Source of the DNA: Pirellulales bacterium
GTDB taxonomy: Bacteria; Planctomycetota; Planctomycetia; Pirellulales; JALHPA01
Direction: 5' to 3'
NCBI GenBank assembly: GCA_022842745.1
Contig: JALHPA010000006.1
Coordinates: forward strand, 1-15,908
DNA: 15,908 nucleotides
Shown one piece after another: positions 1 to 5,874 of the stretch. The notes under the pieces were generated by a model. It was given only the letters and a program-made list of their open reading frames with translations. It was not told where the DNA came from and did no database searches. A program made the position numbers and the translations under genes. Numbering within the stretch: the first letter of the stretch is position 1; the number at the start of each line of letters is the position of its first letter.

Positions 1-386
1 CAGAGGAAGGAAAAAATGAACCCGCCGAAGGGGCCGCGCCACAAGCGGCTAGTGGAGTCCGACGCCGGCTGCCGGCTCACTTCGGCCGCATCGTCGACGA
101 CGCTCAGCGTAGGAAGGTTTACGCAATCCAGGCCAAGTACGATCCAAGAATCGACGAATTGGAGGCGGAAATCAAGACGTTGATGGAGAAGCGGAACGCC
201 GAGTACTGGCGAGTCCTGACTCCTGCTCAGCAGAAACAGTACGACAACCTGGCCGGCAAGGAAAACGCCCTGAAAACCGCGGCGGCGCGCGTCGAGGCCA
301 AATCCAAAACCGAGCCAGCACCCGAGAAGCCCGTTAAAGGAGAGAAGAACGGGCCGAAGGCCAAGGCGGATGAAAGCAACAACTGA
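1..386 (+). CDS. C-terminal part of a hypothetical acidic helical protein (5' truncated)
   Basis: The reading frame is open from base 3 to the TGA at 384-386, giving about 127 residues with no stop; the start lies left of the window. The visible part begins with a Glu/Ala/Pro-rich stretch. Then comes a block around RRRLPAHFGRIVDDAQRRK and a charged, probably coiled-coil helix (YAIQAKYDPRIDELEAEIK), ending in LTPAQQKQY. The tail is rich in Lys, Glu, Ala and Pro and looks disordered. The LTPAQQ stretch recalls the LTxxQ motif of Spy/CpxP-like periplasmic proteins, but that is only a resemblance. Proteins of this pattern are familiar as planctomycete hypotheticals; no function is known to me. 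A signal peptide, if present, would be off the window. It converges with the PilZ gene, 59 bases apart, and no strong hairpin lies between them. Confidence 0.75.
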   Translation, partial: EEGKNEPAEGAAPQAASGVRRRLPAHFGRIVDDAQRRKVYAIQAKYDPRIDELEAEIKTLMEKRNAEYWRVLTPAQQKQYDNLAGKENALKTAAARVEAKSKTEPAPEKPVKGEKNGPKAKADESNN

Positions 387-445
387 GAACTGAGCGATCC
401 GGACCCCATGCGTCACACACGCCCGTGCAACAAAAAACGCATCGG

Positions 446-850
446 CTACACAAATCGGGAGCCGACCGCAAAGCAAGTATCGCGCCACCGGCGACACCAG
501 ACGATTTCAACCTTGCGCGGCACGCCATCGGCCAGCGTGATCTGGTGTCGTTCTCCCGGAAAGAGTTGCTCCGAGTGCAAAAAGCCAATCCCTTCGCGGG
601 ACAAGTCCAGTGTCACAATCGCAAGCGAAGAGGGAGCGCGCCGCCGTAGCGCCGGAGGGTTTTCAAGATAATCCATTTGTGCCAGGCTGCGGTGATAGAA
701 CCGCACAAAGCGGCGCGGCTCCTCCCACGTGGTCGAAATGGGCCCCCGTTTTTCGAAAAACTCCTCGTCCTCTTCGGTCAATTGCTCAACCCATGCGGGC
801 AGGGCCGGATTCGCTGTCACCGGTCCTCGCGAAATAGACTGGTCCAACAT
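446..850 (-). CDS. PilZ-domain protein (predicted c-di-GMP receptor)
   Basis: This 134-residue cytoplasmic protein carries the two signature elements of PilZ domains. An arginine cluster RRFVR (residues 46-50) is the RxxxR-type site. The element DLSREGIGF (82-90) matches the [D/N]xSxxG motif that contacts c-di-GMP. The C-terminus (VEIVWCRRWRDTCFAVGSRF) matches the closing PilZ strands that usually end in vGxxF. PilZ proteins bind c-di-GMP and alter motility, polysaccharide synthesis or attachment by binding partners. The ATG lies inside the end of the upstream HD-GYP gene, a 34-base overlap, so the two are almost certainly co-transcribed and perhaps translationally coupled. A GGAG box 8 bases upstream supports the start. 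The first ~40 residues are acidic and carry no domain I recognise. The downstream target is unknown. Confidence 0.82.
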   Translation of the reverse strand: MLDQSISRGPVTANPALPAWVEQLTEEDEEFFEKRGPISTTWEEPRRFVRFYHRSLAQMDYLENPPALRRRAPSSLAIVTLDLSREGIGFLHSEQLFPGERHQITLADGVPRKVEIVWCRRWRDTCFAVGSRFV

Positions 851-1797
851 AACAGGAACTCCGGGTCAAAGGTCGTGCCAGCGTGCCGCTCCAAATAGGA
901 CAAGGTCTCGGCGGTTGAAAGTGGTTTGCGATAGGGCCGGTAACAGGTCAGGGCGTCGAACACGTCGGCGATCGCGCAGATACGTGCCCAGGGGTGGATT
1001 TCGCCGCTCCCGACGCCGGCTGGGTAGCCACGGCCGTTCAATTTTTCATGATGCTGGTACACCATCATGAGTTGGCCCCAGGAAAACTCGGGGCGGTAAA
1101 TTAACTCTTTCAGACCATCGCTCGGATGGCGCTGGATCAATCTCCACTCGTTGGCAGTCGGCCGACCGCGCTTGTTAAGGACCGCGGCCGGAATCTCTCG
1201 TTTCCCGAGATCGTGCAACATCGCCCCCTGCACGATTTGTTCGAGTTCCGCCGGCGCGGAGATCCCCAACGACTTGGCCAGCACCAGGGAGTAAGTGCTG
1301 ACATTGCAGACGTGAGTGAACGTGTAGTAGTCGTGCTCCATGAGTCCAAACAGATCCCGCACGGGAAGTTCGCCCGACGCGGCGGATTTGACCAATTCGC
1401 GGCTGAAGTCTTCAGAAATCCGGACCACCTGGTCAACTCCACCGCCGCGTGCGGCGTCGAGCATCATCGCCTTGGCTGCTTCTCGAACCGTCTGATAGCG
1501 GAGAAGTGGATTCTGGTCCCCTTCGGCTTCGGCGCACCGCTGAAGATAGCCGGAGTATTCGATTGAGGCGTCGAACTGGATATACAGGCAGCCAGCGCTC
1601 CGGTCATCGAATTCCGCAATGTCGCGGGCGGACAATTCATGATCCCGGCTCAGATACAGCGCGAAGTGATCGCCACCGCGATTCCGCGTCTGTTGGTGCT
1701 CCATCCTCACGTATAAGTCGAACGGAAGGGGCGCCCCCGTCCGCAGCGTCGAACACGCGATCGGCATGTAGCCGGCAGTGGTCGGTGCGAGAGGCAT
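817..1797 (-). CDS. HD-GYP domain cyclic-di-GMP phosphodiesterase-like protein
   Basis: This 326-residue protein has its catalytic domain at about 155-325. The HD-GYP signature is complete: H162 (THVCNVS), H195-D196 (MLHDLGK), H224 (QRHPSDG), H249-H250 with HHEKLNGRGYP (GYP at 257-259), and IADVFDALT at 276-284. Such domains hydrolyse c-di-GMP to pGpG or GMP at a two- or three-metal centre. The N-terminal ~150 residues lack a response-regulator receiver domain; they look like a divergent sensory or HD-GYP-associated region rich in short strands. No signal peptide or membrane segment is apparent, so it is probably cytoplasmic. The ATG at 1797 has no clear Shine-Dalgarno; an in-frame ATG 10 codons later is an alternative. 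The PilZ gene overlaps its 3' end, suggesting one unit that both degrades and senses c-di-GMP. Confidence 0.88.
   Translation of the reverse strand: MPLAPTTAGYMPIACSTLRTGAPLPFDLYVRMEHQQTRNRGGDHFALYLSRDHELSARDIAEFDDRSAGCLYIQFDASIEYSGYLQRCAEAEGDQNPLLRYQTVREAAKAMMLDAARGGGVDQVVRISEDFSRELVKSAASGELPVRDLFGLMEHDYYTFTHVCNVSTYSLVLAKSLGISAPAELEQIVQGAMLHDLGKREIPAAVLNKRGRPTANEWRLIQRHPSDGLKELIYRPEFSWGQLMMVYQHHEKLNGRGYPAGVGSGEIHPWARICAIADVFDALTCYRPYRKPLSTAETLSYLERHAGTTFDPEFLLCWTSLFREDR
859..862 (-). promoter_or_regulatory. Ribosome binding site for the PilZ gene
   Basis: On the minus strand GGAG lies 8 bases before the ATG at 850, within the coding sequence of the HD-GYP gene. It supports the chosen start in the overlap. 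Confidence 0.5.
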
Positions 1798-1993
1798 GCG
1801 CTGGCGCCGTTCAATTCAATCCGAGGGAGTGGGGCGTGCGGGAAGTCGCAAGGATGCCCCGTTGAAAATGTAGTTCGTCGTCCCCACCGGAAGAGGCAGA
1901 AAACCGAAGTCTGATTTACCGAACCTAACGATTGCCTGGAATGTATCGGCGACCCCAAGCGGTCAAGAAGTAGCGCTGCCGACATCGGACCAC

Positions 1994-2734
1994 TCAACCG
2001 CCCAACCCCAAAAGGTCGTAGCCGACGACGAAGATCGACGCGTCGATCAAAAGATGACCCAACCAAGGTCCAATCAAGGAGCCACTCCGCTGGTAGAGCC
2101 AGGCCCAATAAGCCCCACCGATAGCGACCGCCGCGGAAAACAGGCACGTAGTTGCGCTCGTGCTACCGAAATAGTGCCCCACAATCAGCACGTGGTGGGC
2201 CATGAAGCCCAGGCTGGATACAACGGTGGCGGATGTCAGCGAGAGTCCCCGACGCAGGCGGCCATAGACGAACCACCGCCAGTAATACTCCTCCAACAGC
2301 GAGTGGAATAGCGCATAGAATACCGCCAGTCCCCAAAAAGCCGCCGGACTGAGCAGGCCGATCCCCGCCACCTTGTCTCGCATCGCGCTTGCCGCGACCG
2401 AGAATTGGGCGGTGTTCTTTAGCAACAAAAAATAGCCGCAAACAATCCCTGCTGCGGCCAGCAGTCCTGTCGACACACCCTCGGCGATGCCATTGGCGCC
2501 TGGCGCCCGCCATCCGCGGCGCTGGCGTTCGATCCAAACGACCCAGACTACGGGGAAGGCAAATTGAACGATCTTTCCCACCAGATAAGCGGCCCGCTGC
2601 GACCATTCCGCTGCGCCGTGCAGGGCGACAAAGTACACCCAGGTGAGCAGGGTCGGGAAACCGAGAGCAAACACCATGGCCGCCCGCCATGAAAGCATCG
2701 ACGGCGATTTTTCCCGAACGGGTGCTGAATCCAT
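1994..2734 (-). CDS. CPBP family intramembrane glutamic endopeptidase
   Basis: A 246-residue hydrophobic protein with about six to eight membrane segments (roughly 18-40, 51-68, 84-105, 130-146, 165-187, 195-215, 218-240). Family motifs are present: E148-E149 followed by R153 (EEYYWR, the EExxxR motif), a His pair at 180-181 (FMAHHVLIVGH), and GHLLIDASI with H227 and D231. CPBP (Abi/CAAX-protease-like) enzymes cleave proteins within or near the inner membrane. Bacterial members are tied to prenyl-protein-like processing, bacteriocin self-immunity or stress signalling; the substrate here is unknown. Its start faces the GNAT gene start across 66 bases, so a divergent promoter region is likely. 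The 196 bases downstream, before the HD-GYP start, hold no gene I can support. Confidence 0.85.
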   Translation of the reverse strand: MDSAPVREKSPSMLSWRAAMVFALGFPTLLTWVYFVALHGAAEWSQRAAYLVGKIVQFAFPVVWVVWIERQRRGWRAPGANGIAEGVSTGLLAAAGIVCGYFLLLKNTAQFSVAASAMRDKVAGIGLLSPAAFWGLAVFYALFHSLLEEYYWRWFVYGRLRRGLSLTSATVVSSLGFMAHHVLIVGHYFGSTSATTCLFSAAVAIGGAYWAWLYQRSGSLIGPWLGHLLIDASIFVVGYDLLGLGG

Positions 2735-2800
2735 TGCGATCAGGACGGTGGCAGCCGAAAATACGTCCTCTTAAATCCGGCAACAGGATGAAAATGAGCT

Positions 2801-3727
2801 ATGCCCGCCATCGACATTCGACCCATGCGGTCCGACGAATGGAATCGCGTGGCTGAATTGATTCACGACTCGACGAATGCCTGGTATCAGAATTCTGGGA
2901 AGCCCGCCATATTTTCGGCCGGACCGGAATCGACCCTGGTTTTCTGCGAGGTTTACGAGGCGATCGATCCAGGTTGTTGTCTCGTGGCGGAAGACAACGA
3001 ACGGCGCAAACTGGTTGGCTCTTGTTTCTACCACCCCCGCTCGACTCATGTCTCGCTGGGAATCATGAATGCGGCTCCCGGGGCCTTCGGGCGGGGCGTC
3101 GCCGGCCTGCTGCTGAGGAAGATTATCGAGGAGTGCGACCGTCAGGCCAAGCCCTTGCGCCTTGTTTCCAGCGCGATGAACCTCGATTCCTACTCGCTCT
3201 ACAACCGCAATGGCCTGACCCCCAGGATAGTATTTCAGGATATGTACTTGCCGGCCGGCGTCGAATTGCCGCCACCGCCGAATGGGACGGAACGGGTGCG
3301 TCCGGCGCGGCCAACCGACACGGCGGCAATGGCGGCCTTGGAATTCGAACTGGCCGGGATCGAACGAGAGTCAGACTACCGTTATTTCCTCGAAAACCAC
3401 TCCGGCATCTGGCATGCATCTGTGTTCGAAGGATCATCCGGCCGGATCGACGGATTCTTGGTGTCGGTCCATCACCCTGGCAGCCACATGCTCGGTCCGG
3501 GAATGATGCGCGACGAATCCCAGGCAGCCGCATTAATCTGGGCCGAATTGAGCCGTCACCGCGGTCGGTCGCCGGTGTTTCTCGTGCCCGCATACGCGCA
3601 AGCGCTATTGCGCTTACTCTACGCCTGGGGCGCGCGAAATTGCGAGCTCCATTTTGGCCAGGGGCTTGGAGAATATCCGCTTCCACGGGGGGTCTGGATG
3701 CCCTCGTTCATGCCCGAAACTGGCTGA
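2801..3727 (+). CDS. Tandem GNAT-like N-acetyltransferase
   Basis: 308 residues with two acetyltransferase-like halves. The N-terminal half (1-150) starts IDIRPMRSDEWNRVAELI. It has the GNAT acetyl-CoA loop region at about 88-106 (MNAAPGAFGRGVAGLLL, equivalent to Q/RxxGxG/A), followed by SAMNLDSYSLYNRNGL, the usual late helix with the conserved Tyr and Asn. The C-terminal half (163-308) restarts with VRPARPTDTAAMAALEFELAG, the typical GNAT opening, but I see no clear acetyl-CoA loop. It may therefore be a degenerate structural or substrate-binding domain. The family transfers an acetyl group from acetyl-CoA to an amine; the acceptor is unknown. The ATG at 2801 has only a weak AGGA about 14 bases upstream. 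The gene is divergent from the CPBP protease and converges with the HdeD-like gene, 39 bases away. Confidence 0.75.
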   Translation: MPAIDIRPMRSDEWNRVAELIHDSTNAWYQNSGKPAIFSAGPESTLVFCEVYEAIDPGCCLVAEDNERRKLVGSCFYHPRSTHVSLGIMNAAPGAFGRGVAGLLLRKIIEECDRQAKPLRLVSSAMNLDSYSLYNRNGLTPRIVFQDMYLPAGVELPPPPNGTERVRPARPTDTAAMAALEFELAGIERESDYRYFLENHSGIWHASVFEGSSGRIDGFLVSVHHPGSHMLGPGMMRDESQAAALIWAELSRHRGRSPVFLVPAYAQALLRLLYAWGARNCELHFGQGLGEYPLPRGVWMPSFMPETG

Positions 3728-3766
3728 CTCGCGGAAGGACCTGCTCGCGTTGTTCAGCGGCCGCGA

Positions 3767-4405
3767 TCAAGCGCGACCCGGTGCGTCGGGCAATTTACGA
3801 ATCGCCAGCGCAAGAATGATCCAGCTCCAGCCATGGAACAACATTTCAATGCCGACTAGCAGGCCGATCACCCACAGGGCGCTCTCCGGGAAGTGCCGGA
3901 AAATGACCAGTCCCGCGATAAGCGAAATGACACCGTTGAGCAACACCCAGCCCCAATGAGGAAAACGCAACACGAGCGCGCCGACCGCTCGGAAGATTCC
4001 TAACACGATAAACGACACCGCGACAATCATCGTCATGGCCAAGGTCGACGCGCCGGGGCGTTCCGCGATCACAAAACCGCACATGATGTATAGGACTCCG
4101 ACCAGCAGGCGGAACAAGAATCCACTTGAACGGCCGATCCAAAACGCGCCGACGATCGTCGCGGCGCCCGCCGCCATGAGCAGAATTCCCAGCACAATGA
4201 CCGCCGTGAAGCTGGCGGCCACCGTAGCGGAGGGCACGACCACTGCCGCTGTTCCACATACCGCCAGCAGAATCCCAATCGCCAAAAACCAAAACCAAGA
4301 CCCCTTGAATTGCTGGTATTCCGTCAACAAGGTTTCACGCAGGCTGCCGACAGGCGAATATCCAGAGTCAAAGCTGGGACGTAGGGATGTGTCGGGAGTG
4401 GACAT
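3767..4405 (-). CDS. HdeD family membrane protein (DUF308)
   Basis: 212 residues from the chosen ATG. Six hydrophobic helices lie at about 37-57, 63-88, 95-114, 121-145, 151-170 and 176-202, the architecture of HdeD/DUF308 proteins. Family features include GxLLAVCGTAAVVVP in helix 1, the LGILLMAAGAATIVGAFW turn in helix 2, RLLVGVLYIMCGFVI in helix 3 and LLNGVISLIAGLVIF in helix 5. E. coli HdeD contributes to acid resistance at high cell density; in most bacteria the role is unknown. An in-frame ATG 81 bases further upstream would add 27 residues without family similarity. I prefer 4405 because AAAGGA lies 9 bases before it and the cytoplasmic lead MSTPDTSLRP is typical. The last stop is 39 bases from the convergent GNAT stop. 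Confidence 0.82.
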   Translation of the reverse strand: MSTPDTSLRPSFDSGYSPVGSLRETLLTEYQQFKGSWFWFLAIGILLAVCGTAAVVVPSATVAASFTAVIVLGILLMAAGAATIVGAFWIGRSSGFLFRLLVGVLYIMCGFVIAERPGASTLAMTMIVAVSFIVLGIFRAVGALVLRFPHWGWVLLNGVISLIAGLVIFRHFPESALWVIGLLVGIEMLFHGWSWIILALAIRKLPDAPGRA

Positions 4406-4815
4406 GAAACAATTTCCTTTGCAAACAAATCGGTGACATCGGACGCCGTAAGGACGCTGGCCTTCGGCGGCTAAGAACGGAACCACGACCTGGGCCGCGA
4501 AAGTGCAACAATCCGCATTCTGGATAATTGTAGATCATAGTTCACACCCGCCGAGGCGGCGGCCCTTCCTGGCACAGGCCATTCTTTCGGTCCAGCCGTC
4601 TCAACCGGACTGCCCGCGCTCCTAGCGACATTCCTTGGTCGGGCCGAGCAGGCGCGGTCCGACGCGGAAATGGGAATTTGGACGCTTGTACGTTTCCAAG
4701 CCAGCGATTACCGTGAATCCCAACCGATTGGAGGGATCGGCGACTCCGCTTGCTCCGCTCCATGCTGAGGTGACCGCTGTTGTGCAACTTTTCTGATTCG
4801 ATCGATCAACGTACC
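4406..4815. other. Intergenic region between divergent HdeD-like and small-protein genes
   Basis: About 410 bases between two divergent starts, so promoters for both sides should lie here. I found no good sigma-70 pair. A TACAAT (minus strand, 4527-4532) could be a -10 for the HdeD side but has no matching -35. A short dyad CCGCCGAGGCGG is at 4548-4559. A minus-strand open frame of 81 codons at 4542-4787 has a random-looking composition rich in Arg and Pro and is not called as a gene. No RNA gene is recognisable. Confidence 0.4.
4415..4420 (-). promoter_or_regulatory. Shine-Dalgarno site deciding the HdeD-like start
   Basis: AAAGGA on the minus strand lies 9 bases upstream of the ATG at 4405. 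It favours this start over the in-frame ATG at 4486. Confidence 0.55.
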
Positions 4816-5043
4816 ATGAAGTTTATTGAAATGTCCGGCGCGACTTTGATGAAGGTTCTCGCCAGCGACGAAGTTTCGCCCGAGGAGCTCCGCGCGGCGG
4901 GACTGACGGATCATTGCCTCGTGCGCATCAATCAGCAGGGGGACATTGAGGTGCGGCGTCCGGATCGTTGGGACGTAATCGGAGGGTTGCTGGGAGACTT
5001 TGATCGCCGCATCAAGCGGGCGGCAGGAAGGGATTGGGCCTGA
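4816..5043 (+). CDS. Small conserved hypothetical protein (75 aa)
   Basis: From the ATG at 4816 the protein is 75 residues, starting MKFIEMSGATLMKVL and ending GGLLGDFDRRIKRAAGRDWA. The middle reads LTDHCLVRINQQGDIEVRRPDRWD. The compact composition and the pattern strand-helix-strand followed by RRPxxWDVIGGLLGxF match, from memory, a small protein family found in planctomycetes; no function is known to me. It has no signal peptide or membrane segment, so it is probably cytoplasmic. The frame is open back to a TTG at 4780, but those 12 codons look like random leader. No Shine-Dalgarno is visible. The sulfotransferase-like gene starts 63 bases downstream on the same strand and may share its promoter. 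Confidence 0.68.
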   Translation: MKFIEMSGATLMKVLASDEVSPEELRAAGLTDHCLVRINQQGDIEVRRPDRWDVIGGLLGDFDRRIKRAAGRDWA

Positions 5044-5106
5044 TCGACGTCGCACTGCCTTAGTAAGCTGGAGCGGCCCATTTCGACCTAGCTCGGCCGG
5101 ACTTGC

Positions 5107-5853
5107 ATGTACTCTCCGCCGAATATTCCCTTGCGAATCGCCATGTGGTCCGGACCGCGGAACGTATCGACCGCGATGATGCGGTCGTTTGAAAACCGTG
5201 GGGACTGCGCCGTATGCGACGAGCCGTTTTACGCCCACTATCTGCGGCATACCGGCCTTCCCCATCCGGGGGCCGCGGAAGTGATTGCCTGCCACGAGAC
5301 CGACTGGCGGCGTGTGGTGGAATTCGTGACCGGCCCACCGCCCGGCGGGAAGCGCATCTTCTATCAAAAGCAAATGGCCCACCACTTGTTGCCGCACATC
5401 GACCGCTCGTGGCTGGGGCAAGTGACCAACTGTTTTCTGATCCGCGAGCCGCGCGAGATGCTAACCTCACTTCTGCCTTTCATCCCGCAGCCGACGTTGG
5501 CGGACACAGGACTACCCCAGCAACAAGAAATATTCGCGGGTGTCCGGCAGCGGCTAGGAACAGTTCCAGCAGTGGTGGATGCCAAGGACGTATTAAACCG
5601 GCCGCGGGAGACCTTAGGCGCGCTGTGCGAGAGCCTGGGGCTGGATTTTCGCCCTGCGATGCTCTCCTGGCCGCCTGGGCCGCGTGCCACGGATGGAGTC
5701 TGGGCAAAGCACTGGTATGGTGCCGTCGAGAAAACGACCTCGTTTGGCAAGTACGCCCCCAAGACCGTTCCGCTGCCCGCGGAATTCTCGTCGCTATTGA
5801 ACCAGTGCGAGGAAATTTACGCCGCTCTATTCGCCGCGCGAATCCAGGCGTGA
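5107..5853 (+). CDS. Sulfotransferase-like P-loop protein
   Basis: 248 residues. Near the N-terminus MWSGPRNVSTAMMRSF (13-28) is the 5'-phosphosulfate binding loop type seen in the sulfotransferase superfamily, here in the SGPRNVST form. FLIREPREMLTSLL (110-123, with R113 and S121) corresponds to the RxPxxxxxS 3'-phosphate binding motif. The sequence between (CDEPFYAHYLRHTGLPHPG) and the SFGKYAPKTVPLP tail resemble bacterial proteins often annotated as sulfotransferase family or, misleadingly, branched-chain aminotransferase-like. Members move a sulfuryl group from PAPS, but acceptors of this subgroup are not known to me. No signal peptide is seen. The ATG at 5107 is preferred; an ATG at residue 13 would leave the P-loop at the extreme N-terminus. 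It converges with the ATP-grasp/alpha-E fusion gene 21 bases away. Confidence 0.72.
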   Translation: MYSPPNIPLRIAMWSGPRNVSTAMMRSFENRGDCAVCDEPFYAHYLRHTGLPHPGAAEVIACHETDWRRVVEFVTGPPPGGKRIFYQKQMAHHLLPHIDRSWLGQVTNCFLIREPREMLTSLLPFIPQPTLADTGLPQQQEIFAGVRQRLGTVPAVVDAKDVLNRPRETLGALCESLGLDFRPAMLSWPPGPRATDGVWAKHWYGAVEKTTSFGKYAPKTVPLPAEFSSLLNQCEEIYAALFAARIQA

Positions 5854-5872
5854 GCCGCGAGAGGTCCGCGGC
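5854..5872. terminator. Hairpin between two convergent stop codons
   Basis: GCCGCG (5854-5859) and CGCGGC (5867-5872) form a perfect 6-bp stem with a 7-base loop. It fills nearly all of the 21 bases between the TGA at 5851-5853 (plus) and the minus-strand stop at 5875-5877. No U-tract follows on either strand, so it is a candidate bidirectional or pausing structure rather than a canonical intrinsic terminator. Confidence 0.4.
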
Positions 5873-5874
5873 GA

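Noticed and set aside
1798..1993. Possible small gene or RNA between the HD-GYP and CPBP genes
   Set aside because: Only a 4-bp inverted repeat (GACC...GGTC) and no open frame with plausible composition; treated as ordinary spacer.
3729..3766. TCGCGG and CCGCGA arms between the convergent GNAT and HdeD-like genes as a terminator
   Set aside because: The arms are separated by a 26-base loop and no U-tract follows, so the stem is not persuasive.
2974..3819. Plus-strand open frame of 281 codons over the GNAT gene
   Set aside because: The alternative frame at 2801-3727 carries two GNAT signatures, while this one has a random Arg-rich composition.
4542..4787. Minus-strand open frame of 81 codons in the 410-base intergenic region
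   Set aside because: No Shine-Dalgarno, Arg/Ser/Pro-rich translation, no motif, and a location upstream of a better-supported gene; kept only as part of the intergenic description.
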